Shown here piece after piece: positions 1 to 7,582 of a stretch of DNA of 46,879 nt; the stretch's first letter is position 1; the number at the start of each line of letters is the position of its first letter. Made by a program: the position numbers and the translations under genes. The notes below the pieces were generated by a model that did not search any database, was not told where the DNA came from, and was given only the letters and a program-made list of their open reading frames with translations. The DNA comes from a virus, in the IMG/VR virus record IMGVR_UViG_3300021379_000384, positions 1 to 46,879 of that record, one strand, 5' to 3'.

Positions 1-2
1 CA

Positions 3-479
3 ACTTCATCTGGCCCTGATGTAGGAGATGTACTAATGGTAAATTCAATAGTTAATTCAAACTATGGTAGATTAAGATATAATCCAGGTGTACAAATTAT
101 AAGACCACAAATAAGTCAAACGCAATTGCGAAATTTATTTACAACTCCAGTCACTTTAATAAACGGTATAGGTGGTAGGTATATTATGATATTAGAAGCT
201 TATGTAGCTCTTCAGTCGCCTACTGTAGGTTACAATGCTGGAGTTAAACTACAAATACAAAATACAACGTATGGTATTCCTATACTTGAGACTAATGAAT
301 TTTTACAATCAACATCAGGAGGCACAAGAGTTTTTTATCCAATGGATCCTAGCACTATAGGACCTAATGATAGACCGGTTAGTTCTTCTTCTGGATGGAG
401 GCTTGAGTGTACAGCAGATCCAGGTACAAGTGGTACTGGTAATTTAGACATGTTTATTGCATACATGGTAATTCCTTAA
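3..479 (+). CDS. C-terminal part of a probable tail-fibre/virion protein, cut by the window edge
   Basis: The frame is open from base 3 with no stop before the ATG at 36, so the gene probably begins left of the window. An AGGAG 8 bases before that ATG would also allow a start there, but this genome generally lacks such sites. From the ATG the product is 147 residues, rich in Gly, Ser, Thr and beta-branched residues, with no signal peptide or membrane span. The pattern suggests a beta-sandwich ending, as in receptor-contacting tips of phage fibres. It lies 12 bases before a clear fibre-type gene, which supports a virion role. No family was recognised; the fibre assignment is inferred from composition and context. 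Confidence 0.55.
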   Translation, partial: TSSGPDVGDVLMVNSIVNSNYGRLRYNPGVQIIRPQISQTQLRNLFTTPVTLINGIGGRYIMILEAYVALQSPTVGYNAGVKLQIQNTTYGIPILETNEFLQSTSGGTRVFYPMDPSTIGPNDRPVSSSSGWRLECTADPGTSGTGNLDMFIAYMVIP

Positions 480-491
480 ATAAAAAAATAA

Positions 492-1961
492 ATGGCGATA
501 ATATATACATATCCAGAAAAAACAAATCCTGTAGATAATGATTTAATTTTAATATCTGATTCTCAAGACAGCAATAAAACTAAGCAAGTAACTATAGCAG
601 ATATAAGAGGAGCTACAGTTTCAGGTGTTAGTAGTATTATAGCTGGAACTTCCAACGTTACACTACCTACGGGACAAACAGGTGATGTTACTATAAGTGT
701 TTCTGGCTCTGCAGATGCTATTGTAGAAACAGTAAAAAACAACAGTCTTACTGATAGTATAAGCAAAGGACAACCATTACACATAGTTGGAGTTAGTGGT
801 AATACACCTACTGTTGAAGTTGCAGATGCTAGTGACCCAGCTAAAATGCCAGTAAGTGGTTTAGCTAATGAAGATATATCTGCCAATCAAACGGGAGAAA
901 TGATTATATCTGGTATATTAGAAGGCATTGACACAGCTAATATTGATGGTTCACCGGCTGAAGCTGCTGTATTATATGTTAACACATCGACTGGTGGTAG
1001 TATAGATTTTTTAAGTACTAATAATCCTACGACAGAAGCTAATTTAATACAAAATATAGGTATTATAGTTAAAAATAGCCCTGGTACATCTGGTAGTATT
1101 CAAGTAACAGCTATAGGTAGAACTAACGCTACACCTAATTTAAATCAAGGTAGTATATTTATAGGTAACGGAACTAATCAACCAACAACACTACCAATAG
1201 GATCTAACACCTATGTGCTAGGGTCTAATGGTACAACTGCTTCTTGGGGAACTACAATTGGTATAGCTTCTCAACCATCAACTGGTACTACTCGTTTGGA
1301 AGTCGGTGGATTAGTAAGAACTAACGATGGAGAAGCAGCTGAGCCTGCTTATTCGTTTACTGGTAACACTAATACAGGTATGTATAATGGGGTTTCAAAC
1401 GACTTAAACTTTGCTGTAAGTGGAGGAACTGTATTATCGATGCGAGCAGCAAGAATAGATTCTCAGCAATTACATGTATTTGACTCCACAGCCGGCATTA
1501 GATTTGGCGGAACTGGTACTACCTTAAATAGTTATGAAGAAGGTACATGGACACCAACTGCAGTAGCAGTAGTTGGAACACCGCCAACCGTCTCAAGTTC
1601 AGCTGGTACATACACTAGAATAGGTAATATAGTTAATATAAGATTTCAAATAACAGTAACAGGTAGTTCAAGCGCAAACGTAGCTATGATAGTAGGTGGT
1701 TTACCTTTTACGGCTGATAATACTACAGGATCAGCATCTTTTGGTGGTTTATTTAATAATACAGATGGTAACACACCTGCTAATTATCCAAGTTTATTTA
1801 AAACATCTGGAGCTCAATTAACATTTTATTTGAAAGGTTCAACAAAAGCTTCTAATACAGCACCAGTAGGTTTAGAAATAGATTCAACAGCAAGTTGGTA
1901 TAGACCATCTGCTGGAACAGGAATAACATTAGAAGGATCTGCTACATATAAAGTGGCTTAA
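492..1961 (+). CDS. Tail-fibre-like structural protein
   Basis: A 489-residue Gly/Ser/Thr/Asn-rich protein built like phage fibre or spike proteins. Residues about 1-40 form a short N-terminal module (DNDLILISDSQDSNKTKQV) of the kind seen at the start of marine phage structural proteins. Around residues 280-325 lies a fibre-shaft segment (AYSFTGNTNTGMYNG), and near residue 350 the widespread phage tail signature YEEGTWTP is followed by GTYTRIGNIV, introducing a C-terminal beta domain. No catalytic motif is visible. The start ATG follows an A-rich leader (taaataaaaaaataa) without Shine-Dalgarno. It probably assembles as a trimer that contacts the host surface; the oligomeric state is inferred from family behaviour. 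Confidence 0.75.
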   Translation: MAIIYTYPEKTNPVDNDLILISDSQDSNKTKQVTIADIRGATVSGVSSIIAGTSNVTLPTGQTGDVTISVSGSADAIVETVKNNSLTDSISKGQPLHIVGVSGNTPTVEVADASDPAKMPVSGLANEDISANQTGEMIISGILEGIDTANIDGSPAEAAVLYVNTSTGGSIDFLSTNNPTTEANLIQNIGIIVKNSPGTSGSIQVTAIGRTNATPNLNQGSIFIGNGTNQPTTLPIGSNTYVLGSNGTTASWGTTIGIASQPSTGTTRLEVGGLVRTNDGEAAEPAYSFTGNTNTGMYNGVSNDLNFAVSGGTVLSMRAARIDSQQLHVFDSTAGIRFGGTGTTLNSYEEGTWTPTAVAVVGTPPTVSSSAGTYTRIGNIVNIRFQITVTGSSSANVAMIVGGLPFTADNTTGSASFGGLFNNTDGNTPANYPSLFKTSGAQLTFYLKGSTKASNTAPVGLEIDSTASWYRPSAGTGITLEGSATYKVA

Positions 1962-1978
1962 TATTAAAAACAAAAAAA

Positions 1979-2248
1979 ATGGCAATAACAAAATCAACAT
2001 CAAACGAAATAATAGAAGTTGTAGGTGAACACAAAGTAATAGGTGTTAAGAAAGTAACTACAATATCTGAAGATGGTGAAGTAATATCTAAATCAAATCA
2101 TAGAACAACTTATGCTCCAAATACAGATGTTGCTACACTAGAAGCAGATGTAGCTGCAATAGCTAATGTTGTTTGGACACAAGCTGTTAAAGATGCTTAC
2201 CAAACTTATTTAGATTCATTACCTACACCTCCACTTACAGAAGAGTAA
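1979..2248 (+). CDS. Small hypothetical protein following the fibre gene
   Basis: An 89-residue protein with a Lys/Glu-rich N-terminal half (MAITKSTSNEIIEVVGEHKV) that looks like beta strands, and an acidic helical C-terminal half ending in a Pro-rich LPTPPLTEE tail. The layout recalls small proteins often found behind phage fibre genes, some of which act as fibre-assembly chaperones, but no family was recognised. The leader is A-rich (aaaaacaaaaaaaATG). It is 17 bases from the fibre gene and presumably co-transcribed with it. Confidence 0.6.
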   Translation: MAITKSTSNEIIEVVGEHKVIGVKKVTTISEDGEVISKSNHRTTYAPNTDVATLEADVAAIANVVWTQAVKDAYQTYLDSLPTPPLTEE

Positions 2249-2323
2249 AATATTTCTACAAACCGATTCCGGTATAACAATAAACAATCTAAAAAAAAAC
2301 AAAAACTATCAAAAAATAAAACA

Positions 2324-3379
2324 ATGGCGTTAATAAAAAAAGAACAAATAGAAGCTCAAGAAAAAGAATTAAAAGAGTTAAAAGAACAAATTGAGAACTT
2401 TCAAACCGGTCTTGATGAATCAACTGAAAAGCTTAATATAGAAAATATAAAGTTAAAGCAACAGGAAGAACACTTAATTGAAATAATAACTGATAAAGCA
2501 AGAAATGAGCAGTCGTTAAGATTAAATGAAAAAACAAGATCTTTGTTATCTGAAGAAATACAAGCTCTTGACAAACTAAATAAAGAATTAGAAGAGAAAG
2601 TTGCAGCAGCTAAAGAAGCTGGTGATACTGATTTAGTAGATAAACTAAGAAGTCAACAGGATAATAACACTAACAAAATTTCGGAAAAGCAAGATAAAAT
2701 ATCTGGATTAGAAGTAGAGGCAAGCGAGTTAAAAGATAAAATCGAACAAAACGGTGTTGAAGAAGAAGATAGAAAAGCTAGTATAGATTCTAAAAAAGCA
2801 GAAATCGAAGACTTAACAAGAGAAATTGAAGAAGTTTCTGGAGAAATAAAAGCGGTGTCAGCTAGAATAGAAGAATTAGAAAAAGGAGAACTACTTAAAA
2901 GATATAATTTAGAATTAGAAATAAGACAAAGTCATGCGAGAGACAGTGTAAGAAATAAAGAAAGAATTAAACCAATGCTTTTTAACTCTAACACTGAGAT
3001 TGCCGAAAAGAAAAAAGAGATGGAGGATGATTCTGGTATATTTATACAAGATATAAAAGCTGAATTAGAATTTACACCAGAAGCAGAAGAAACTGTTAAA
3101 GCTGTAACTTCAGAATTAGATAAAGAAGGTCTTATACTTCAAGCAACAGAAGCTTTCAAACTTTCTAGAAAATCTATTTTTGATGTATCAGAAATAATGG
3201 ATAGAATAGAATTAGCATGCTCTCACGGTCAAACAAGTATAACCGTAGATATGGACGATGTATCAGGTACAAAGTTAATTATATTAAACGATGCTGGATA
3301 CAAAATATCTCACATAGATACTAATGGAGACGATAAAAAAATATTAATTGATTGGGGATTCGCTGAAGAAATAGTTTAA
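2324..3379 (+). CDS. Coiled-coil protein with a small C-terminal globular domain
   Basis: A 351-residue protein. Residues about 5-235 are almost continuous Glu/Lys/Leu/Ile/Gln heptad-like sequence, predicted as a long, highly charged coiled coil. From about residue 285 the character changes to a compact domain with HGQTSITVDMDD, a GYKISHI segment and ILIDWGF near the end, resembling small beta-alpha domains seen in many phage virion proteins. There is no membrane span or signal peptide. It could be a rod-like virion component or assembly factor; no function can be assigned. It is separated by a 75-base gap with two hairpins from the next gene. Confidence 0.7.
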   Translation: MALIKKEQIEAQEKELKELKEQIENFQTGLDESTEKLNIENIKLKQQEEHLIEIITDKARNEQSLRLNEKTRSLLSEEIQALDKLNKELEEKVAAAKEAGDTDLVDKLRSQQDNNTNKISEKQDKISGLEVEASELKDKIEQNGVEEEDRKASIDSKKAEIEDLTREIEEVSGEIKAVSARIEELEKGELLKRYNLELEIRQSHARDSVRNKERIKPMLFNSNTEIAEKKKEMEDDSGIFIQDIKAELEFTPEAEETVKAVTSELDKEGLILQATEAFKLSRKSIFDVSEIMDRIELACSHGQTSITVDMDDVSGTKLIILNDAGYKISHIDTNGDDKKILIDWGFAEEIV

Positions 3380-3386
3380 GTTAATA

Positions 3387-3426
3387 TTCTACAACCATGT
3401 AGAAACCAACTATCATAAGTGATAGT
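3387..3426 (+). other. Two tandem perfect stem-loops in an intergenic gap
   Basis: Two hairpins lie back to back. The first has arms TTCTACA (3387-3393) and TGTAGAA (3398-3404) around loop ACCA. The second has arms ACTATCA (3409-3415) and TGATAGT (3420-3426) around loop TAAG. Both stems are 7 perfect base pairs. No T-run follows, so they are not ordinary intrinsic terminators. They precede the small gene and groEL, and could be processing or stabilising elements or protein-binding sites. Confidence 0.5.
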
Positions 3427-3454
3427 ATAATTAATAACCTATAAAACATAAACC

Positions 3455-3739
3455 ATGACGTTTTATTACGCGCATAAATCGTGGAGTAATGCACCACAAC
3501 CAAATGAAAAAACCATTGAATCTTGGAAGCATATTGCAACTAAGAGCAATTGGAGAATTGTACAACTACCAAATGGATACTATCAAACCGAGTACAAAAA
3601 CCTAGATGATGAATGGGTTGATGTTACAAGGAGAGAAACCATGGATGGCGCTGAAGCTGCTATAGACGGTTCAATAGAACACTATAACAAAAAGCTTGAT
3701 TTTGCCAATGGACCTAAAGTTGTAAAAACATTTGAATAA
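3455..3739 (+). CDS. Small hypothetical protein upstream of groEL
   Basis: A 94-residue soluble protein rich in Trp, Tyr and Asn, beginning MTFYYAHKSWSNAPQPNEK. It contains a segment (WRIVQLPNGYYQTEYKNLDDEW) that looks like a beta-hairpin repeat and an acidic helix after it. There are no cysteines, membrane spans or signal peptide. It sits 28 bases before groEL on the same strand, so co-transcription is likely. No family was recognised and no role is proposed. Confidence 0.6.
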   Translation: MTFYYAHKSWSNAPQPNEKTIESWKHIATKSNWRIVQLPNGYYQTEYKNLDDEWVDVTRRETMDGAEAAIDGSIEHYNKKLDFANGPKVVKTFE

Positions 3740-3767
3740 CAACAAACAAAATTTAATTTAATTTAAT

Positions 3768-5312
3768 ATGCAAGAAGTTAAGCTAGTGAAAGACCTGGCC
3801 TTTGGCAATACTGCTAGAGGCCAGATACTAGCTGGTGTAGAGAAATTGACTAACGCAGTTAGTTCAACTCTTGGCGCTAGCGGTAAATGTGTAATACTGG
3901 AAGATGAAAACGGAAAACCAGTTATAACCAAAGATGGAGTTACAGTTGCTAATTCTGTTACACTATTAAATCCATTAGAAAATATTGGTGCAACGCTTAT
4001 TAAAGAAGCTGCACAACGAACAGTTAAAGACGCAGGTGATGGTACTACAACAGCGACAGTACTAGCACAAGCTATATTAGAAGAATTTGAGAAACATGAT
4101 CAAGCTGATAGCTTAAGAAATATAAAAGATGGAATTAATACTGCTGTGGATAATGTTGTCAAATATCTTCAAAAGAAAAGAAAAAAAGTTAGTGGTAAAA
4201 AGATTGATCAGGTTGCGACTATATCAGCTAACAATGACAAGGATTTAGGAAAGATTATAGGTGATGCTTTTAGATTAGTAGATGAAACTGGTATTGTTAT
4301 GATGGAAACAAATGAAAATCCAGAAACAACAGTTGAACTAATAGAAGGTGTACAATATAATAGACCACTTAAAAACAAACACTTTATAACAAACAAAGAA
4401 AAAGGTACTTGTGAACTAGATAATCCTTTAGTTCTTATAGTAGAATCTCAAATAGCAAATATAAGAAAAATACAATCAGTATTAGAATATGTTATAAAGA
4501 ACAATAAAAGCTTACTTATTATAGCAGATGTAGATACGCAAGTATTAAACGCGTTAGCAATGAACAAGCTAAAAGGAAACATTAAGGTAAATGTAATTGA
4601 TGCTCCTATATTTGGCTTAGGTAGAAAAGAAGTGTTAAGTGACTTATGTGATGTAACTGGAGCTACATTATTAAATGAAGATCTAGGTGATGATATAGAT
4701 TTGATACAACCAGAACATTTAGGCACATGCTTAAAATCAATAACTGGTAATGATCTAACAGTGCTACAGGTTGATTTAAAAGATAATGAAAAAGTAGAAG
4801 AAACTATAAGCATACTTAATAAGCAAATAAAAGATTCTTCAAACAACAATATTAAATCTAGATTAGAAAAAAGATTAGGTAACTTAAAAGCTAAAATGGC
4901 TATAATACGTGTAGGTGCTAATTCTGAAGTTGAGTTAAAAGAAAAACAAGACAGAGTTGAAGATGCTATATGCGCTACTAAAGCCGCTATAAAACAAGGG
5001 ATAGTCTCAGGTGGTGGAGTTGCTTTATATAATGCCTCTCAAAAATTAACGCCAAAAAATATAGGTGAAGAGGTTTTATATTGTGCAATAAGAAAGCCAT
5101 ATGAAACAATACTATCTAACGCAGGTATAGAAAATATAACACCTGAAGGTGAAGGTAAAGGATTAGATGTGGTTACAGGAAAAACGGTTGATATGGCTAA
5201 AGCCGGTATAATTGACCCTTTACTAGTTACTAAAAGTGCACTTGTAAATGCGGCTTCTGTAGCTACTACTATAATGTCTACTGATTGTGTAATTAATAAT
5301 ATCAGGGCATGA
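3768..5312 (+). CDS. groEL: GroEL-like group I chaperonin (Hsp60), phage-encoded
   Basis: An ATP-driven protein-folding ring subunit of 514 residues (bacterial GroEL about 548). Equatorial ATP-site motifs are intact: TLG at 34-36, ITKDGVTVA with Asp56 (E. coli Asp52), GDGTTTATVLA with Asp91 (Asp87), catalytic Asp399 in VEDA (Asp398), GGG at 415-417 and IIDP with Asp483. The apical domain is clear from LLIIADVD and IDAPIFG, but substrate and GroES contacts differ: the YLSPYF motif is replaced by YNRPLKNKHF, and Leu234 corresponds to Gln236. Pro33 of the nucleotide loop is Ala37. The C-terminus stops at NNIRA without the Gly-Gly-Met tail. It overlaps groES by ATGA. It probably folds phage proteins such as the capsid or giant proteins; the client is unknown. 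Confidence 0.95.
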   Translation: MQEVKLVKDLAFGNTARGQILAGVEKLTNAVSSTLGASGKCVILEDENGKPVITKDGVTVANSVTLLNPLENIGATLIKEAAQRTVKDAGDGTTTATVLAQAILEEFEKHDQADSLRNIKDGINTAVDNVVKYLQKKRKKVSGKKIDQVATISANNDKDLGKIIGDAFRLVDETGIVMMETNENPETTVELIEGVQYNRPLKNKHFITNKEKGTCELDNPLVLIVESQIANIRKIQSVLEYVIKNNKSLLIIADVDTQVLNALAMNKLKGNIKVNVIDAPIFGLGRKEVLSDLCDVTGATLLNEDLGDDIDLIQPEHLGTCLKSITGNDLTVLQVDLKDNEKVEETISILNKQIKDSSNNNIKSRLEKRLGNLKAKMAIIRVGANSEVELKEKQDRVEDAICATKAAIKQGIVSGGGVALYNASQKLTPKNIGEEVLYCAIRKPYETILSNAGIENITPEGEGKGLDVVTGKTVDMAKAGIIDPLLVTKSALVNAASVATTIMSTDCVINNIRA

Positions 5313-5569
5313 AAGCAATAGGTAAGTATATAGTAATTGATCCTATAAAAGAAACCGAAACTAAAACAAAAGGTGGATTAATACTAGCAGAAGCACAAAG
5401 AGAAGATGTACGATACAGGCGTGCTAGAGTTGTAAAACCAGGTACAGACGTCAATACATTAAAGGTTGATGATGAAATATATTATGACAAGTCAGCAGGG
5501 TTTAATATTGACATTAAAAACAACAATTATAAGATAATAAAAGAGTTTGATGTTGTAGTTGTATTATGA
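5309..5569 (+). CDS. groES: GroES-like co-chaperonin (Hsp10)
   Basis: An 86-residue lid protein for the neighbouring chaperonin; E. coli GroES has 97. The mobile loop runs about residues 15-33 and holds TKGGLIL, where L24-I25-L26 matches the hydrophobic tripeptide (IVL in E. coli, IIL in T4 gp31) that docks on the GroEL apical domain. The beta-barrel return KVDDEIYYD and C-terminal YKIIKEFDVVVV fit the family. The roof loop appears short. It overlaps groEL by 4 bases, giving order groEL-groES, the reverse of the usual bacterial operon, and overlaps the next gene by 4 bases. Loop and apical changes may have co-evolved so that the pair works independently of the host. Confidence 0.9.
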   Translation: MKAIGKYIVIDPIKETETKTKGGLILAEAQREDVRYRRARVVKPGTDVNTLKVDDEIYYDKSAGFNIDIKNNNYKIIKEFDVVVVL

Positions 5570-6000
5570 GAAAACTTACATCAGAAGACTTGAGAGATCT
5601 GCATTTATTAAAACATTATCGTATTATACGTAAATGGGCATGCAAAACCTGTAATATTAAAGAAGCAGATCTTGAGTTATTAATATATTTAAACGCTATA
5701 GATTTATTTACCAAAGATGATTTTAAAAAAGGTACGTACTCATATAGCTGGGATAACAGGCGCTGGAACAGATTATTGAAAGAGGGTTGGATAAAGGTGT
5801 GGAGAGAGAGAAATCGCACTACTCAAAAATTTAATATCTATAAAGTTTCCGTAAAGTGCAAACAGCTAATTAGTCGTATGTACCGAATCATGTTGGGTGA
5901 AGAAGATATGCCAACTGGTAAATTAGAAAAAAGCAATAGATATATTTATAAAGTAACAACAAAAGCTGTTCAATACGTTAATAAAGATAAGACAAGATGA
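5566..6000 (+). CDS. Winged-helix-like putative DNA-binding protein
   Basis: A 144-residue basic protein. Residues about 32-105 have the shape of a MarR-type winged helix: helix NIKEADLELLIYLNAIDLF, a Trp/Arg-rich region (SWDNRRWNRLLKEGWIKVW) that would contain the recognition helix, a basic wing (RERNRTTQKFNIYKV), then a long helix VKCKQLISRMYRIMLGEE. The C-terminal tail is Lys-rich. It is coupled to groES and to the next gene by ATGA overlaps, so it is translated with the chaperonin pair. It may regulate late transcription or bind virion DNA; both are inference. The fold call is from pattern, not a search. Confidence 0.6.
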   Translation: MRKLTSEDLRDLHLLKHYRIIRKWACKTCNIKEADLELLIYLNAIDLFTKDDFKKGTYSYSWDNRRWNRLLKEGWIKVWRERNRTTQKFNIYKVSVKCKQLISRMYRIMLGEEDMPTGKLEKSNRYIYKVTTKAVQYVNKDKTR

Positions 6001-6491
6001 ATAATAAAAATAACATAGCTCCATCTCGGTTTTTACCAGGCGCACTAACAAACGCACTTGCAACTAACGCTGGCCAAGAAGCTTTAAAGTCAATGGGTGG
6101 TGAAGTAGCTAAAAAAGGTTTAGGTGGAATACTGGGTAAAGCAGCAGGTAGCATTTTAGGTAAAAATCCAATAACGATGGGTTTAGGTGCTGTTGCAGGT
6201 GGTTTAGGTGGATTCTTAGATGCAAGGCAAGAAGCTAAAGCAGCGGGAGAAAAACTAACTTTTAAAGGAGCTATTGACGACGTATTGTTAGGAGCAGGTA
6301 AAGGAGCTTTAAATCCTTTACAAGGTGGTATTGGATTAGTAAAAGAAGGTATAGAGTCACATCAGCAAAATAAAGAAATAAACGAAAACATTGCAAACTC
6401 TGGTGATGCTATGCAAAATGCAAGTTTAAATCAATACCCTGTATTTGATCCATTATCAGCCGCCACAATGAAAAGTCTTTTTGTAAAATAA
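5997..6491 (+). CDS. Gly/Ala-rich hypothetical protein, possible virion component
   Basis: A 164-residue protein whose residues about 35-75 are Gly/Ala-rich (KKGLGGILGKAAGSILGK, then GLGAVAGGLGGFLDA). This amphipathic, glycine-zipper-like stretch is common in phage internal or membrane-active virion proteins. The N-terminus has a motif-like APSRFLPGALTNAL, and the C-terminal 45 residues are helical and polar. No signal peptide or catalytic residues are seen. It overlaps the winged-helix gene by ATGA. A role in the virion or in membrane penetration is possible but unproven. Confidence 0.6.
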   Translation: MNNKNNIAPSRFLPGALTNALATNAGQEALKSMGGEVAKKGLGGILGKAAGSILGKNPITMGLGAVAGGLGGFLDARQEAKAAGEKLTFKGAIDDVLLGAGKGALNPLQGGIGLVKEGIESHQQNKEINENIANSGDAMQNASLNQYPVFDPLSAATMKSLFVK

Positions 6492-6506
6492 AAAAAAATA
6501 TAAGTC

Positions 6507-6674
6507 ATGCCAAGTTACGGAGAAAAACAAAAACCAGCTGGAAAAGATATTAGCCCAGCTCACAAAGAAATAGGAAGAAGAAATATGGTGTCTAATAACG
6601 CTATGTTAAGATCTACGTTATCTATTGATAACTGTGAGAATAAAGGTAATCCAGCTTTGTTAGCTCAAAAATAA
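6507..6674 (+). CDS. Small hypothetical protein (55 aa)
   Basis: A 55-residue frame starting MPSYGEKQKPAGKDISPAHK and ending NPALLAQK. It is polar and basic with a single Cys, and has no membrane span. It is supported as a gene by filling the gap exactly: it starts 15 bases after the preceding stop with an A-rich leader, and its TAA shares a base with the next ATG (taATG). No family is recognised. It lies just before the lysis genes. Confidence 0.5.
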   Translation: MPSYGEKQKPAGKDISPAHKEIGRRNMVSNNAMLRSTLSIDNCENKGNPALLAQK

Positions 6675-6835
6675 TGGGACTTGATGATCTTAAGTTATAT
6701 TGTCTTAATATAACTTCTTTTACCATTGCAAGTCTCGATTGGTTAGAGCCAGTATTAAAAATATTACTATTAGTAACTACTTTAGGGTATACTGCTCACA
6801 AGTGGTACTTATTAAGACAAGGTAAAGATGCGTGA
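6674..6835 (+). CDS. Single-span membrane protein, holin or amidase-associated candidate
   Basis: A 53-residue frame (MGLDDLKLYC start) with one strong hydrophobic segment at about residues 27-47 (VLKILLLVTTLGYTAHKWYLL) and a short basic tail RQGKDA. Its 3' end overlaps the amidase start by 8 bases, so the two are translationally linked. A tiny inner-membrane protein immediately upstream of a signal-less endolysin is the usual position of a holin. A second holin candidate exists at 9706, so roles may be divided between them. Assignment is from position and topology only. Confidence 0.55.
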   Translation: MGLDDLKLYCLNITSFTIASLDWLEPVLKILLLVTTLGYTAHKWYLLRQGKDA

Positions 6836-7238
6836 GATAAATAAAATTATTGTTCATTGCTCTGCTACTAGAGAAGGAGAAAACTTTGAAGTAGCCGAAA
6901 TCAGGAAGTGGCATTTAGCTCGAGGCTTCAATGATATTGGCTACCATTTTTATATCGACCTGTATGGAGAAATACACAAAGGTAGAGATATAAGTAAAAT
7001 CGGAGCTCATTGCAAGGGGCACAATCGTAATTCGATAGGGATATGCTATTGCGGAGGCGTTGAGGCAGATGGTAAGACTCCGAAAGATACTAGAAATACA
7101 GAACAAAAAGACGCACTATTATGTGTACTTAGAACTTTAAAAGCTATGTATCCTAATGCTGTTATACACTCACACAATGACTTTGCAAACAAAGCGTGTC
7201 CATCTTTTAATGCTACTAGAGAATACGAACATATATGA
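6828..7238 (+). CDS. N-acetylmuramoyl-L-alanine amidase, T7-lysozyme type
   Basis: A zinc amidase of 136 residues (T7 lysozyme 151) that cuts between MurNAc and L-Ala in peptidoglycan. All key residues match: zinc ligands His10 (IIVHCSAT), His116 and Cys124 (HNDFANKACPSF), with Tyr39 in GYHF and Lys122 equivalent to catalytic Tyr46 and Lys128. GRDISKIGAHCKGHNRNSIGI aligns with the T7 substrate-groove region. There is no signal peptide, so it needs a holin to reach the wall. T7 lysozyme also inhibits T7 RNA polymerase through its N-terminus; whether this one binds any polymerase cannot be told. It overlaps the upstream membrane gene by 8 bases and the next gene by ATGA. Confidence 0.95.
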   Translation: MREINKIIVHCSATREGENFEVAEIRKWHLARGFNDIGYHFYIDLYGEIHKGRDISKIGAHCKGHNRNSIGICYCGGVEADGKTPKDTRNTEQKDALLCVLRTLKAMYPNAVIHSHNDFANKACPSFNATREYEHI

Positions 7239-7387
7239 AAGATAGAGGTTTAGGCGATACAATCGAACGTTTTACTAAAGCAACAGGTATAAAAAAATTA
7301 GCTGATAGTTTACCAGGTGGTTGTGGGTGTGATCATCGTAAAGAATGGTTCAATAAAAATTTTCCTTATAACATGAATAAAAAATAA
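7235..7387 (+). CDS. Small Cys-containing protein (50 aa) coupled to the amidase
   Basis: A 50-residue frame overlapping the amidase stop by ATGA. The sequence has GDTIERFTKATGIKKLAD followed by a Gly-rich GGCGCDHRKEWFNK segment. Cys30, Cys32 and His34 could form part of a metal site or a redox pair. I recall similar short proteins with a GCGCxxRKEWLN motif in other phages of Bacteroidota and marine phages, but could not check this. Function is unknown; position suggests lysis or virion maturation. Confidence 0.55.
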   Translation: MKDRGLGDTIERFTKATGIKKLADSLPGGCGCDHRKEWFNKNFPYNMNKK

Positions 7388-7390
7388 GTT

Positions 7391-7582
7391 ATGGCTAAAG
7401 AAGAATTTCCAGAAATAAAAGAAAAGAACCAAGGTAAGTTTACTAGATGGGTAAAAAAGAATATGCCGGGTAAATCTACTTGTGAAGCAGCTTCTGCTGT
7501 AATGAAAAATAAAAAGAAGTATAAGCCAGCTATAATTAAAATGGCTAACTATGCTAATAATTTTGGTTGTAAAAAGAAATAA
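7391..7582 (+). CDS. Small basic hypothetical protein (63 aa)
   Basis: A Lys-rich protein (about a third Lys/Arg) with motif-like STCEAASAVMKNKKKYKP and a second cysteine near the end (NFGCKKK). No membrane span. The two cysteines and basic charge suggest a small nucleic-acid or virion-associated protein, but no family is recognised. Its stop shares a base with the next start (taATG). Confidence 0.55.
   Translation: MAKEEFPEIKEKNQGKFTRWVKKNMPGKSTCEAASAVMKNKKKYKPAIIKMANYANNFGCKKK

Noticed and set aside
2249-2323. Small palindrome ACCG/CGGT in the gap after the fibre genes as a terminator
   Set aside because: Only 4 bp of stem and no T-run.
4448-4849. Minus-strand 133-residue frame inside groEL
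   Set aside because: A shadow frame with Ser/Phe/Leu-rich composition caused by the AT-rich coding strand; groEL itself is unambiguous.
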